A stretch of 64,000 nucleotides of DNA from Pseudothauera hydrothermalis (GTDB lineage Bacteria > Pseudomonadota > Gammaproteobacteria > Burkholderiales > Rhodocyclaceae), in the NCBI RefSeq assembly GCF_003345255.1, contig NZ_CP029331.1:2046001-2110000 (forward strand), read 5' to 3'. Shown in pieces: positions 51,053-61,743 of this stretch. The translations under genes were made by a program, and so were the position numbers. The notes below the pieces were generated by a model that saw nothing but the letters and a program-made list of their open reading frames with translations, searched no databases and was not told the origin of the DNA. Within the stretch, counting starts at the first letter, position 1; every line of letters starts with the position of its first letter.

Positions 51053-52195
51053 TCATTTGGCCGCTTGCATCAGTTGTACGAAGCGGTCGAAAAGATAGGA
51101 CACGTCATGCGGGCCGGGACTGGCTTCTGGATGTCCTTGAAAGGAAAAGGCCGGCACATCGGTGCGGGCGATCCCCTGGTTGGAGCCATCGAACAAGGAC
51201 ACATGGGTGGTCCGCAAGGTGTTGGGCATGGTGGCCGGGTCTACCGCAAAGCCGTGATTCTGGCTGGTGATCAGCACCTGACCGCTGTCCAAATCCTTGA
51301 CCGGATGGTTGGCGCCATGGTGACCGAACTTCATTTTCACGGTTTTCGCGCCCGAGGCCAGCGCCAGTAGCTGATGCCCCAAACAGATGCCGAAAGTCGG
51401 CACACGCGCATCGAGAATCTCGCCGATGGCAGCGATCGCATAGTCGCAAGGCTGCGGATCGCCCGGGCCGTTGGACAAAAACACGCCGTCCGGCTTCATG
51501 GCCAACACATCCTTGGCAGGGGTTTGCGCCGGCACTACGGTCAGCCGGCAACCGCGGCTGGAGAGCATGCGCAGAATGTTGCGCTTGACCCCGAAGTCGT
51601 AGGCCACCACATGGAACCGGCTTTCGGTTTGTGACGGATAGCCCTTGCCCAGCACCCATTCGCCCTCTGTCCAGGCAAAAGCCGCCGGCGCGCTCACCAC
51701 CTTGGCGAGATCCATGCCGGCCAGGCCGGGAAAAGCACGGGCTTGGGCCACCGCCGCGCCGGCATCGAGCGTCTCACCAGCCCTGGCGGTAACGATACAG
51801 CCGGCTTGCGCACCTTTTTCACGCAGCAGCCGGGTCAGCTTACGGGTATCGATGCCGGCAATGGCCACCACATTCTCAGCCTTGAGATAGGCATCGAGCG
51901 TGTGCTCCATGCGGAAATTTGACGGCAAAACGGGCAAATCGCGGATCACCAGGCCCGCGGCATGCACCCGGCCAGCTTCCACATCTTCACGGTTTACACC
52001 GGTGTTGCCGATGTGCGGATAGGTCAGCGTAACGATCTGGCGGCAATAGCTGGGGTCGGTCAGGATTTCCTGATAGCCCGACATGGCGGTGTTGAACACC
52101 ACCTCGCCGACCGTGCTGCCAGCCGCACCGATGCCCTTGCCGTGAAAAACCGTCCCGTCGGCAAGCGCGAGAAGAGCGGGCGGGAAAGCAGTCAC
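51053..52195 (-). CDS. carA: Carbamoyl-phosphate synthase small (glutaminase) subunit
   Basis: 380 residues from a GTG at 52193-52195 ([17 protein letters not shown]), with GGAG 6 nt upstream. The open frame continues much further upstream but crosses the promoter. The class I amidotransferase triad is in [13 protein letters not shown] (Cys) and the C-terminal [10 protein letters not shown] (His, Glu); the N-terminal domain shows [13 protein letters not shown]. Releases ammonia from glutamine for CarB. Confidence 0.96.
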   Translation of the reverse strand: MTAFPPALLALADGTVFHGKGIGAAGSTVGEVVFNTAMSGYQEILTDPSYCRQIVTLTYPHIGNTGVNREDVEAGRVHAAGLVIRDLPVLPSNFRMEHTLDAYLKAENVVAIAGIDTRKLTRLLREKGAQAGCIVTARAGETLDAGAAVAQARAFPGLAGMDLAKVVSAPAAFAWTEGEWVLGKGYPSQTESRFHVVAYDFGVKRNILRMLSSRGCRLTVVPAQTPAKDVLAMKPDGVFLSNGPGDPQPCDYAIAAIGEILDARVPTFGICLGHQLLALASGAKTVKMKFGHHGANHPVKDLDSGQVLITSQNHGFAVDPATMPNTLRTTHVSLFDGSNQGIARTDVPAFSFQGHPEASPGPHDVSYLFDRFVQLMQAAK

Positions 52196-52319
52196 GAGAT
52201 ACTCCTGGAAACGGACGGAATTCGGGATCGAGTCGGACCGCAATGCCCGCAGGCACCTTTGGTCCATACGTGAAAAAACGGGACGGACCCATCGGCCAAT
52301 CCCGCTTTCGTTTGGCGCG

Positions 52320-52348
52320 ATTATAGTGTTTAAGCACCTTGCAAGCAA
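52320..52348 (-). promoter_or_regulatory. Promoter of carA-carB-greA
   Basis: On the minus strand TTGCTT (52343-52348) and a perfect TATAAT (52320-52325) are separated by exactly 17 bp. The start would lie near 52313, giving a leader of about 118 nt before the carA GTG. The leader holds no obvious ORF; no arginine or PyrR element was recognised. Confidence 0.7.
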
Positions 52349-52392
52349 CGCGGCACACGCCTTTGGCCGCGCGCAGCCCGGCGGCCGGCTAC

Positions 52393-54918
52393 TCAAAGCT
52401 CACGCAGATGCGGGCGCAGATCGTTGGCCAACCATTGCATCTCGCGGATCAACGCTGAGACCGCCTCGGCACAGGCGCTGTCTTCGCCGTTGCGGGCGAT
52501 GTCTTCCAACTGCCGCGCGGCGCGCTCGGCACGGGCGGCGCCGAAAATCCCCACCGATCCTTTGAGCGTGTGGGCCAGCTCGTAGAGCCGGCGCCGGTCG
52601 CCCTCCTGCCTAGCGTTGTGCAAAGCGGTAAGGTTGGGCTGCAGATCGCGAAAGAATAGCTGCAGCAACTGCGCAAGCGCCGCATCATCGCCATCTAGCA
52701 AGCGCCGAGTATGCGCCAGATCGGACACCGCATCGGGCGATGCAGACGAATCGGCCGCATCCAGCAGCGTCAAATCTGCCGCCCCGTCCAGCGCCACGGC
52801 CATCTGGTCATACCCGTTGCACACGCGCTCGATCGCGCTCAGCAATGCCGCGGATTGGATCGGTTTGGTCAGGTAGTCATCCATGCCCGCTTCCAAGCAG
52901 CGCCTGCGGTCGCTTTCCATGGCATGCGCGGTCATGGCGATGATGGGTACCGGCTGCCAGCGCCCAGACATCGCCCAACTGCGCCGCGCCTCCCGCGCAC
53001 GGATGATCTGGGTGGCCTCGATACCGCCCATCACCGGCATCTGAACATCCATCAGCACCACGTCGAAGCGGTGGTTTTCGAGTATATCGACCGCTTCCTG
53101 GCCGTTATTCACGACGCTGACCCGGTGCCCGGCACGCTCGAGCAGCCGGCTGGCCACGGTTTGATTGACCGGATTGTCCTCGACCAACAACACCGCAAGC
53201 GACCGCCGACCATCGGTCTGATGCGCAGGTACCGCCCCGCCGGCATGCGGATCGAAGCGCAAAAAGCCGTCCTCGTCCGCTTCCTCACCCGCGCCGTTGC
53301 AGGCCATGCTGAGCGCATCGAGCAACTCATCGATGCCAAAAGGCTTGGCCAGCCGTGAGCTCAGACCCAGTTCCCGGCAACGCGCCAAATCCTCGCGCAG
53401 CGAGTGGCTGTCGAGCAGCATGACGATGCGCGACAGCCAGGGCGTCGATTGCCGAAAACGGGCGGCCAGGGCAAATCCGCCAGGCTCGGGCATGGCCGCA
53501 TCCATCAACAGAAAATCGACCGGATCGTCATTGCGATGGGCCGCAGCCAGCGCGTCGACCAGCGCTCGACCGTCGCCAAACGCCTCGGCCCGCAACCCAA
53601 AGCCACCCAACTGTTTGGCCAAATGGGCAGCAAACGCCGCACAGCGCGTGCCCACCAGCACCCGCCGACCGGCCAACCCACGCGCTTGCAGCCTTGGCGC
53701 TTCGGCCATCACATCCAACTGGGCGGTAAAGCTGAAGGTACTCCCGCAGCCCTCTTTGCTGCTGAGCGTCAGACGCCCGCCCATCAGATCGACCAGGCGC
53801 CGGCAGATCGCCAACCCCAGTCCGGTACCGCCGTATTTGCGCGTCGTAGATGTATCGGCCTGGGTGAACGCGCCGAAAATGGCTTCCCGCTGACCTTCCG
53901 GAATACCGATGCCGGTGTCGCGTACTGCCACACACAGCTCTGCCCGCGTACGCTCACGCCGGGCAAGCGTCACTACCACCTCGATCTCACCTGCGGAGGT
54001 AAATTTGATTGCGTTGCCCACCAAGTTGAGCAACACCTGCCGAATGCGCCCAGGGTCGCCGCGCAGCACCGCGGGCACGTCGGCAGCAAGGTGGTAATAG
54101 ATCTCCAGGCCCTTCTGGTGCGCACGCAGCGCCAGTGATTTGATCGCCTCGCCCACCACCTCGGCCGCAGAAAAATCGATGCACTCCAGGCTGAGCTTGC
54201 CGGCCTCGATCTTGGAAAAATCGAGCACGTCATCGATGATGGTCAGCAACGCCTCCGCCGAGGACTTGATGGTCTGCAGATAGTTGCGCTGCTCGGCATC
54301 CAACCCGGAATCGAGCAGCAATTCGGTCATGCCGAGAATACCGTTCATCGGCGTGCGAATCTCATGGCTCATGTTGGCCAGAAAATCGCCCTTGGCCCGG
54401 CTGGCCGCCTCGGCCGCCTCCTTGGCCTGCAGCAATTCAAGCGCCTTGCGCTTGGCATCGGTGACATCGCGCCACACGCCAAACAAGCGCCGCCAGCGCC
54501 CATCGGCACCGCGATCTTCCGCACGCCCTCGGACTTCGATCCACTGCCAGCGGCCCGCCCGAGTACGCAGCCGGAACTCGCACTCGAAACGGTCGAGCTC
54601 GCCGCGCAAGTGGCTTCTCAACAAAGCTTGCACTGCGCCAAGATCTTCCGGGTGGATGCTCGGCAACAAGGCTTCGGCGCGCCGGCCAAGCGCCCCCTGG
54701 GCTGCACCGAGCAAGACCAGCGCGCGCGCGTCGACATCGATTTCGTTGCTGTCCAGACGCCAATCCCATAGGCCGCCGCCCACATGCTGCAACGCCAGAT
54801 CGAGACGTGCACGAAGCCTGGCCAGCTCGGCCAGCGCCCGGTCCCGCTCCGCACTGACGGCAGCAAAGCACGCACGCGCCTGCGCCGGATCGTCGGGCAG
54901 CTCCGGCGCCGTGCGCAT
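52393..54918 (-). CDS. Cytosolic hybrid histidine kinase: PAS-HisKA-HATPase-REC-REC-Hpt
   Basis: 841 residues with no membrane segment. A short coiled coil and PAS domain (about 30-157, ending [18 protein letters not shown]), then HisKA with phospho-His185 ([12 protein letters not shown]) and the HATPase ([27 protein letters not shown]). A first receiver (about 425-540) keeps an aspartate in [14 protein letters not shown] second (about 580-705) has [15 protein letters not shown]-terminal Hpt domain has its histidine in [10 protein letters not shown]. BarA-type phosphorelay order. Output must be an external response regulator, not encoded nearby. It begins 3 nt after dapB and precedes the carA promoter; its input signal is unknown. 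Confidence 0.93.
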   Translation of the reverse strand: MRTAPELPDDPAQARACFAAVSAERDRALAELARLRARLDLALQHVGGGLWDWRLDSNEIDVDARALVLLGAAQGALGRRAEALLPSIHPEDLGAVQALLRSHLRGELDRFECEFRLRTRAGRWQWIEVRGRAEDRGADGRWRRLFGVWRDVTDAKRKALELLQAKEAAEAASRAKGDFLANMSHEIRTPMNGILGMTELLLDSGLDAEQRNYLQTIKSSAEALLTIIDDVLDFSKIEAGKLSLECIDFSAAEVVGEAIKSLALRAHQKGLEIYYHLAADVPAVLRGDPGRIRQVLLNLVGNAIKFTSAGEIEVVVTLARRERTRAELCVAVRDTGIGIPEGQREAIFGAFTQADTSTTRKYGGTGLGLAICRRLVDLMGGRLTLSSKEGCGSTFSFTAQLDVMAEAPRLQARGLAGRRVLVGTRCAAFAAHLAKQLGGFGLRAEAFGDGRALVDALAAAHRNDDPVDFLLMDAAMPEPGGFALAARFRQSTPWLSRIVMLLDSHSLREDLARCRELGLSSRLAKPFGIDELLDALSMACNGAGEEADEDGFLRFDPHAGGAVPAHQTDGRRSLAVLLVEDNPVNQTVASRLLERAGHRVSVVNNGQEAVDILENHRFDVVLMDVQMPVMGGIEATQIIRAREARRSWAMSGRWQPVPIIAMTAHAMESDRRRCLEAGMDDYLTKPIQSAALLSAIERVCNGYDQMAVALDGAADLTLLDAADSSASPDAVSDLAHTRRLLDGDDAALAQLLQLFFRDLQPNLTALHNARQEGDRRRLYELAHTLKGSVGIFGAARAERAARQLEDIARNGEDSACAEAVSALIREMQWLANDLRPHLREL

Positions 54919-54921
54919 GAT

Positions 54922-55740
<819 letters not shown>

Positions 55741-55764
55741 CTATCGGCGCCTGCTGCGCGATTC

Positions 55765-56181
55765 TCAATCCTTGGCCGGCGCCTCGATTTCAATGACCCG
55801 GCTGCGTTCGCCACGCTGCGTCTGCAGCGCCGCCTGCGGATCGCCGGGCTGAACGTCGCCCGCGACCCGATCGAGCACGTCGTCTTTGAAAAACACCGAG
55901 ATGATGCGCTTTTCCGGCTGGCCGTGACCTTTGGTGAAGAGATAGACGTAATCCCAACGATCATTGCGGAAGATATCCACGACCAAGGGCGTACCCAACA
56001 CGAAGCGTACCTGCTCACGGGTCATGCCGCGACGCAACTGCGCGACCATCTCCTGATCCACGTAATTGCCCTGACGAACATCGATGCGATACGGGTTGAG
56101 GTGGTCGGTGAGGGTGCCGAACGAACAAGCGGCCAGCGGGCCGAGTGCGGCAATCAGTGCCGTAATGTGCAAAAAGCGCAT
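55765..56181 (-). CDS. bamE: Outer membrane assembly lipoprotein BamE
   Basis: 138 residues from the ATG at 56181; a GTG seven codons earlier (56202) is an alternative and neither has a good ribosome site. A signal peptide ends in the lipobox PLAAC. The BamE core shows [30 protein letters not shown] and RWDYVYLF. It stabilises the BAM complex that inserts beta-barrel proteins. Divergent from fur, as is common in proteobacteria. Confidence 0.94.
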   Translation of the reverse strand: MRFLHITALIAALGPLAACSFGTLTDHLNPYRIDVRQGNYVDQEMVAQLRRGMTREQVRFVLGTPLVVDIFRNDRWDYVYLFTKGHGQPEKRIISVFFKDDVLDRVAGDVQPGDPQAALQTQRGERSRVIEIEAPAKD

Positions 56182-56218
56182 GGGTGGAGTCTTGGTTGGC
56201 ACGCCGATCGGCGCAACA

Positions 56219-56247
56219 TTCTCAGGTCAGGGCAAAAAATATATCAT
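56219..56247 (+). promoter_or_regulatory. Candidate fur promoter
   Basis: TTCTCA (56219-56224) and TATCAT (56242-56247) are separated by 17 bp in the AT-rich part of the bamE/fur gap. The predicted start is near 56254, about 64 nt before the fur ATG. No 19-bp Fur box was recognised. Confidence 0.4.
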
Positions 56248-56317
56248 AGGCGGGCTCGGCCACGGCGGTGCGTGCAGCACGGCTGTGCCTTCCACGCCAC
56301 TGCCCCGACAGGCGATC

Positions 56318-56758
56318 ATGACCGACAACTCACAAAGCCTCAAAAGCATAGGTCTCAAGGCGACTTATCCGCGCCTGAAGATTCTCGATTTGTTTCAAAC
56401 CTCGGAACAGCGCCATCTGACCGCTGAAGACGTCTATCGCCTGCTGATGACCGAAGGCATGGACATCGGTCTGGCCACCGTCTATCGCGTACTGACCCAG
56501 TTCGAACAGGCCGGTCTGTTGGAGCGGCATTACTTTGAATCGGGCAAGGCAGTTTTCGAGCTCCACGAAGGCGGGCACCACGACCACTTGGTCTGCCTGC
56601 AGTGCGGCAAAGTCGAGGAATTTTTCGACCCGGAGATCGAGCGTCGGCAAAACGCGGTGGCCGCCGAGCGTGGCTTCAAGATGAAAGACCACGCGCTCTA
56701 CTTGTACGCCGAGTGCATCAAGGAAAACTGCCCTCACCGCAACGGCAATAACGCCTGA
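56318..56758 (+). CDS. fur: Ferric uptake regulator Fur
   Basis: 146 residues from the ATG at 56318; the open frame extends upstream but only through intergenic sequence. Winged-helix DNA-binding domain ([32 protein letters not shown]) and metal sites [18 protein letters not shown] plus the C-terminal [11 protein letters not shown]. Represses iron-uptake genes with Fe2+. Divergent from bamE and convergent with recN (48 bp gap). Confidence 0.96.
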   Translation: MTDNSQSLKSIGLKATYPRLKILDLFQTSEQRHLTAEDVYRLLMTEGMDIGLATVYRVLTQFEQAGLLERHYFESGKAVFELHEGGHHDHLVCLQCGKVEEFFDPEIERRQNAVAAERGFKMKDHALYLYAECIKENCPHRNGNNA

Positions 56759-56806
56759 CAAGCCGTCGATGATCGCTTGGGCGAGCCTTTTCAGGCCACG
56801 CCCGGC

Positions 56807-58465
56807 TCACGCCTGACCAAGCATTTCGGCGGCATGGCGGCGGGTGGTCTCGGTGATGTTCAACCCGCCGAGCATACGGGCGATTTCCTCTACTCTTGCC
56901 GCCCGATCGAGCACCGTGACACGGCTGAGCACTTCGCCACCCTGTTCGGCCTTGGCGATGGACCACTGCCAATCGGCACAAGCGGCTACCTGCGGCAAAT
57001 GGGTCACGCACAGCACTTGGCGTTCGCGCCCGAGCCGATGCAAGAGTTTACCGACGATCTCTGCTACCCCACCGCCGATGCCGACGTCGACTTCGTCGAA
57101 AATCAACGTAGGCGTGGCTGCATCGCGGCTGGTCATCACCTGGATGGCCAAGCCAATGCGCGACAGCTCGCCGCCGGAGGCCACCTTGGCCAGCGGGCGC
57201 AGCGGCTGGCTGGGGTTGGCCGCCACCCGGAACTCCACAGCTTCGTTGCCCTGCGCAGAACCTTCCGGCAGCGGCAAGAGCGCCACCTCGAAGCATCCGC
57301 CGGCCATTGCCAAGGTTTGCATGGCCTCGCTCACTTGCGCCGAAAGCGCCGCGGCGGCCGGACGGCGCAGCGCACTCAGTTGCCCGGCCGCGACCTCGTA
57401 AGCGTGGCGCGCGGCCGCTTCCTGTTCGGCCAGACGATCCGGGTCGGCGCTCGCGCTCAAAGCGTCCAAGCGGCGACGCCAGTCGGCGAGCAGATCGGGT
57501 AAGGCTTCGGGGGCGACACGATGCTTGCGCGCAAGATCGGTGACCGCAGCGATACGATCCTCTATCACAGCCAGCCGCTCAGGGTCGAGGTCCAGCCGAT
57601 CGCGATAACGGCGCAGCGCATGCAGGGCTTCGTCCGCCTGAATGGCGGCATCGGCCAGCAGACTACGCACCTGTTCGAGCGCAGGATCGATGCCGGCCAT
57701 TTCACCGACCCGATTGGCTAGACGAGCCAACACAGGGGCTGCGGCCAGCTCACCTTCGCCCAATGCAGCAAGCAGCTCGTCGGCGCCTGACATCAGTCCC
57801 ACAGCATGGGCAAGACGCGCATGCTCCTGATCGAGTGCATGCCATTGATCGGCATCGAAGGCCAGTTCCTCGAGCTCGCGCACTTGCCAAGTCAGCAACT
57901 CGGTTTCTCGCTCGGTGGCGGCACGGTCTTGTTCGGCACGCTCGCGCCGCGCCACCGCCTGCCGCCAGTCGCGGTAGCGCGCGGCCACTTCGGCGGCGAG
58001 CTGGCCGGCGCCGGCATGGGCATCGAGCAAAGCGCGCTGCGTATCGGCGCGCAGCAAGGCATGATGGGCATGCTGACCATGGATGTCGCACAGCCATTGG
58101 CCAGCTTCACGCAATTGCGCCAGCGTGACCGCCGAGCCGTTCACCCAGGCCCGCGAACGCCCGCTCGCCTCGACCACGCGGCGCAAAATCACCACGCCGT
58201 CGTCGGCTTCCAACGCCTGTTCGGCCAGCCAACCGGTCAGCGGACCATCGGGCGGCAGATCGAACTCGGCGCTCACTTCCGCGCGCTCGCGCCCGGCGCG
58301 GATTGCAGTGGCCTCGGCGCGGTCGCCCAGCGCCAGCCCCAGCGCGTCCAGCAGAATGGACTTACCAGCCCCGGTCTCACCGGTGAGGGCGCCAAAACCG
58401 GGCTGGAAATCGAGTTCCAGACGGTCAACGATGACGAAGTCGCGGATGGTCAGGCGGCGCAACAT
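56807..58465 (-). CDS. recN: DNA repair protein RecN
   Basis: 552 residues. SMC-like ATPase: Walker A GETGAGKS near residue 30, two coiled-coil arms (about 150-340), the ABC-like signature ASGGELSRIGLAIQV and Walker B with the D-loop LIFDEVDVGIGGGVAEIVG. Acts in double-strand-break repair. It is 14 bp downstream of nadK, so probably co-transcribed with it, which is a frequent arrangement. Confidence 0.96.
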   Translation of the reverse strand: MLRRLTIRDFVIVDRLELDFQPGFGALTGETGAGKSILLDALGLALGDRAEATAIRAGRERAEVSAEFDLPPDGPLTGWLAEQALEADDGVVILRRVVEASGRSRAWVNGSAVTLAQLREAGQWLCDIHGQHAHHALLRADTQRALLDAHAGAGQLAAEVAARYRDWRQAVARRERAEQDRAATERETELLTWQVRELEELAFDADQWHALDQEHARLAHAVGLMSGADELLAALGEGELAAAPVLARLANRVGEMAGIDPALEQVRSLLADAAIQADEALHALRRYRDRLDLDPERLAVIEDRIAAVTDLARKHRVAPEALPDLLADWRRRLDALSASADPDRLAEQEAAARHAYEVAAGQLSALRRPAAAALSAQVSEAMQTLAMAGGCFEVALLPLPEGSAQGNEAVEFRVAANPSQPLRPLAKVASGGELSRIGLAIQVMTSRDAATPTLIFDEVDVGIGGGVAEIVGKLLHRLGRERQVLCVTHLPQVAACADWQWSIAKAEQGGEVLSRVTVLDRAARVEEIARMLGGLNITETTRRHAAEMLGQA

Positions 58466-58479
58466 GGCAGGGACGGATG

Positions 58480-59367
58480 TCAGGTATGGCGCGGGACCGC
58501 ACTCCAGTGCAGTTTCTCGCGCAACATGGCGAAGTAGCTGTAACTTTCAGGATGCAACAGGCGCACCTGCAAGGCCGAGCGGGTCACCCGCAGGCAGTCG
58601 CCGGCACGCGCATCGAAGCGTGCCTGGCCGTCGAAATGCACCCTGGCATCGTGCGGCGGTAAAAGATCGATGTCGATGCGGCAGCTATCCGGCAAGGTCA
58701 CCGGACGGGCGGTCAGCGCATGCGGGCACAGCGGCACGATGGCAATGCCGCCGACGCTCGGATGCAGAATGGGACCGTTGGCAGACAGCGCATAAGCCGT
58801 GGAGCCGGTGGGCGTGCTGACGATCATTCCATCCGAGCGCTGGGTATAGACAAACTCGCCGTCTATCGTCACGTCGAATTCGATCATGCGCCCGAGATCG
58901 CCTTTGTTGATCACCACGTCGTTGAGCGCCAGGGTGTGGAAGATGCGTTGGCCGCCCCGCAGAATCTCTGCGTCGAGCATGAAACGGCATTCCGATATAT
59001 AGCGTCCGTCGAGAATCTCACCGATACGCTCGCTTGCGTCCTCGCGGGCGATATCGGTCAGAAAACCCAATCGCCCCTGGTTGATGCCCACCAGCGGGAC
59101 CCCGTGCTCAGCCAACCGGCGCGCGGTATTGAGCATGGTGCCATCGCCGCCGAGCACCACGGCCAGATCGGCACGGGCACCGATCTCATCGTAGGCGGCC
59201 GGCGGAAACTCGCCCCCGCCCATGCCGATCGAACTCGCAGTGCCCTGCTCGATGAGCACCCGCAACCCGCGTCCGCGGAGGAATTCGGCCAGACGCGAGA
59301 CGGCCTCGGCCACGTCCGGACTCTGGTACTTGCCGATCAGGGCGACGGTGTGAAAGCGCTGACTCAT
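58480..59367 (-). CDS. nadK: NAD kinase
   Basis: 295 residues. Phosphorylates NAD to NADP. The catalytic [11 protein letters not shown] loop and the conserved [18 protein letters not shown] and [15 protein letters not shown] segments are present. Divergent from hrcA with an 81-bp gap; the nadK-recN and hrcA-hemH order is common in betaproteobacteria. Confidence 0.96.
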   Translation of the reverse strand: MSQRFHTVALIGKYQSPDVAEAVSRLAEFLRGRGLRVLIEQGTASSIGMGGGEFPPAAYDEIGARADLAVVLGGDGTMLNTARRLAEHGVPLVGINQGRLGFLTDIAREDASERIGEILDGRYISECRFMLDAEILRGGQRIFHTLALNDVVINKGDLGRMIEFDVTIDGEFVYTQRSDGMIVSTPTGSTAYALSANGPILHPSVGGIAIVPLCPHALTARPVTLPDSCRIDIDLLPPHDARVHFDGQARFDARAGDCLRVTRSALQVRLLHPESYSYFAMLREKLHWSAVPRHT

Positions 59368-59432
59368 GAGGCGCGATTAAACCATATCCACCCCATGCCC
59401 GGCAGCGCGCTGCACCGAGACCCAATCCGCGC

Positions 59433-59438
59433 TATATT
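59433..59438 (+). promoter_or_regulatory. Possible -10 element very close to the hrcA start
   Basis: TATATT ends 10 bp before the hrcA ATG, no Shine-Dalgarno is visible, and no matching -35 stands out. If used, transcription would begin only a few bases before the start codon, giving a nearly leaderless mRNA. Confidence 0.3.
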
Positions 59439-59448
59439 CGCCCACACC

Positions 59449-60477
59449 ATGAATACGCTCGATGCCCGTTCGCAAATTCTTCTCAAGACGCTGATCGAAC
59501 GTTACATCGCCGAGGGCCAACCTGTGGGCTCGCGGACGCTGTCGCGCTATTCCGGTCTGGAGCTGTCGCCGGCCACGGTGCGCAACGTCATGAGCGACCT
59601 GGAGGAGATGGGCTTCATCACCAGTCCGCACACTTCAGCCGGCCGTATCCCCACCGCGCGCGGCTATCGCTTTTTCGTCGACTCGCTGCTGACCGTGCAA
59701 CCTTTGGACGCATCGCGTATCGATGCTTTGCGCGGCCAGTTGCAGCCGGATCAGCCGCAGCGGCTGATCAATTCGGCCTCTCAGCTGTTATCCGAACTGA
59801 CCCGATTTGCCGGTGTCGTGGTAGCGCCCCGACGTGAAGCGGTGCGGATCCGCCAGATCGAATTCATCCGCCTGTCCGATACCCGGATTCTGCTGATCAT
59901 CGTCACCACTTCGGGCGATGTGCAAAACCGCCTCCTGCTCACCCGCCGGCCCTACAGCGCCAGCGAGCTGACCAGCGCGGCAAACTATCTCAACGAACAT
60001 TACGCGGGCCTTGCCTTCGATGAAATCCGCACCCGGGTGCACGACGAATTGAAGCAATTGAGCAATGACATGAGCGAACTGATGGCCGCAGCGGTCGAAG
60101 CCGGCAGCGAGGCCACCGCCGAGACCGCTGCCAGCTACGTGATCTCGGGCGAGACGAATTTGCTCGATGTCGAAGAGCTGTCGTCCAACATGGCGCGACT
60201 GCGCGAACTGTTCAAGTTGTTCGAACAGCGCACCGGCCTGCTGCAACTACTTGAACTCTCGAACCGCGCCGAGGGCGTGCAGATTTTCATCGGTGGCGAA
60301 TCCGGACTGGCGCCGCTCGACGGCTGTAGCGTGATCACCGCGCCTTATGAAGTCGACGGTCAGGTGGTCGGTTCGGTCGGCGTCATCGGTCCCACGCGCA
60401 TGGCCTACGATCGTGTGATTCCCATCGTCGACATCACCGCCCGCCTGCTCTCAAACGCCTTGTCATCCCGCGACTGA
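59449..60477 (+). CDS. hrcA: Heat-inducible transcription repressor HrcA
   Basis: 342 residues from the ATG at 59449; the frame is open far upstream through nadK antisense, which is not coding. The winged-helix N-terminus shows [20 protein letters not shown] and [18 protein letters not shown], followed by [20 protein letters not shown]. Represses groE/dnaK-type operons at CIRCE elements; no CIRCE was seen in this window. It precedes hemH by 19 bp. Confidence 0.95.
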   Translation: MNTLDARSQILLKTLIERYIAEGQPVGSRTLSRYSGLELSPATVRNVMSDLEEMGFITSPHTSAGRIPTARGYRFFVDSLLTVQPLDASRIDALRGQLQPDQPQRLINSASQLLSELTRFAGVVVAPRREAVRIRQIEFIRLSDTRILLIIVTTSGDVQNRLLLTRRPYSASELTSAANYLNEHYAGLAFDEIRTRVHDELKQLSNDMSELMAAAVEAGSEATAETAASYVISGETNLLDVEELSSNMARLRELFKLFEQRTGLLQLLELSNRAEGVQIFIGGESGLAPLDGCSVITAPYEVDGQVVGSVGVIGPTRMAYDRVIPIVDITARLLSNALSSRD

Positions 60478-60496
60478 CCTTTTTCCCAGGATTCCC

Positions 60497-61594
60497 ATGG
60501 CCCGCTACCGGCCCGAACCGCCCTACGCCCACGGCACGCCCGCACGCACCGCGGTACTGCTGGTCAACCTTGGCACCCCGGCCGCGCCAACCGCGGCGGC
60601 GCTACGCCCCTATTTGAAGCAGTTTCTTTCCGACCCGCGCGTGGTGGAAATTCCGCGCGTGCTGTGGTGGCCCATCCTCCACGGCATCATCCTCAACACC
60701 CGACCCAAGAAATCCGCCGAAAAATATGCCAGCATATGGCTGCCCGAAGGTTCGCCGCTGAAAGTGCATACCGAAAAGCAGGCCAAATTGCTGGCCGGCT
60801 ACCTCGGCCACGCCGGTGTGTCGGACATCCAGGTGGCCTGGGCAATGCGCTATGGCGACCCATCCATTTCGCAAACCTTGCAGCGCCTGCGCGAGGCCCA
60901 CTGCACCCGCATCCTGGTGGTGCCGATGTACCCGCAGTACGCGGCCAGCACCACTGCCAGCGTCATGGACGAAGTCGCGCGCTGTATGCTCGGTTGGCGC
61001 AACCTGCCGGAAATCCGCTTTGTACGCAGCTTTCATGACGACCCGGGCTACATTGCGGCGTTGGCGCAAAGTGTGCGCGACCACTGGGCACGCTGCGGCC
61101 GGGGCGACAAGCTGGTAATGAGCTTTCACGGCGTGCCGCGGCGCGCGCTGGATCTGGGCGACCCTTACCATTGCGAGTGTCACAAAACCGCCCGGCTGCT
61201 TGGCGAGGCGCTCGGATTGCCGGCCGAGCGTGTGCTGGTCACCTTCCAGTCGCGCTTTGGCAAGGCTGAATGGCTCAAGCCCTACACCCAGCCCATGCTC
61301 GAGGCCCTGGCCGCATCGGGGCTGCGGCGGGTAGACGTCATGTGCCCCGGTTTTGTGGCCGACTGCTTGGAAACACTGGAAGAAATCGCCATGGAGTGCC
61401 GCACCGCCTACATCGCCGCCGGCGGCCAGCAGTTCGAATACATCCCCTGCCTGAATGAAAACGACGCCTGGATCGAGGCACTGAGCCGGATCGTCCGCGC
61501 ACACCTGGGCAACTGGCTGGAACTGTCGCAACCCGATGCGCAGGCGCTGGCGCGCACCCGGCAGCGCGCCGTCGAGCTGGGCGCACAACGCTGA
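60497..61594 (+). CDS. hemH: Ferrochelatase
   Basis: 365 residues. Inserts Fe2+ into protoporphyrin IX in the last step of protoheme synthesis. [12 protein letters not shown] at the N-terminus, [16 protein letters not shown], the catalytic histidine in [16 protein letters not shown] and the ECHKTARLL stretch are conserved; [15 protein letters not shown] lies near the C-terminus. It follows hrcA by 19 bp on the same strand. Confidence 0.96.
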   Translation: MARYRPEPPYAHGTPARTAVLLVNLGTPAAPTAAALRPYLKQFLSDPRVVEIPRVLWWPILHGIILNTRPKKSAEKYASIWLPEGSPLKVHTEKQAKLLAGYLGHAGVSDIQVAWAMRYGDPSISQTLQRLREAHCTRILVVPMYPQYAASTTASVMDEVARCMLGWRNLPEIRFVRSFHDDPGYIAALAQSVRDHWARCGRGDKLVMSFHGVPRRALDLGDPYHCECHKTARLLGEALGLPAERVLVTFQSRFGKAEWLKPYTQPMLEALAASGLRRVDVMCPGFVADCLETLEEIAMECRTAYIAAGGQQFEYIPCLNENDAWIEALSRIVRAHLGNWLELSQPDAQALARTRQRAVELGAQR

Positions 61595-61684
61595 ACGGCC
61601 GCGCGCGCGGTGATCGGCGCCCCCGTTGGCGGCCGACCGCGCCGAAGTAGCCCCGCAATGGATCGGCACCCCATCATCGGCGCC

Positions 61685-61711
61685 TCAAGTTTTCCACTCA
61701 TTGGCCGTTAA
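61685..61711 (+). promoter_or_regulatory. Strong FliA (sigma-28)-type promoter
   Basis: TCAAGTTT-N11-GCCGTTAA matches 14 of 16 positions of the FliA consensus TAAAGTTT-N11-GCCGATAA, with exact spacing. The predicted start near 61718 leaves a leader of about 26 nt with GGAG at 61734-61737, 6 nt before the ATG. A TAAAGCT-N7-AGCTTTA inverted repeat (61709-61729) overlaps the start site and may be an operator or leader hairpin. Confidence 0.7.
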
Positions 61712-61743
61712 AGCTTGCGGGCAGCTTTATCCCGGAGACGGCC

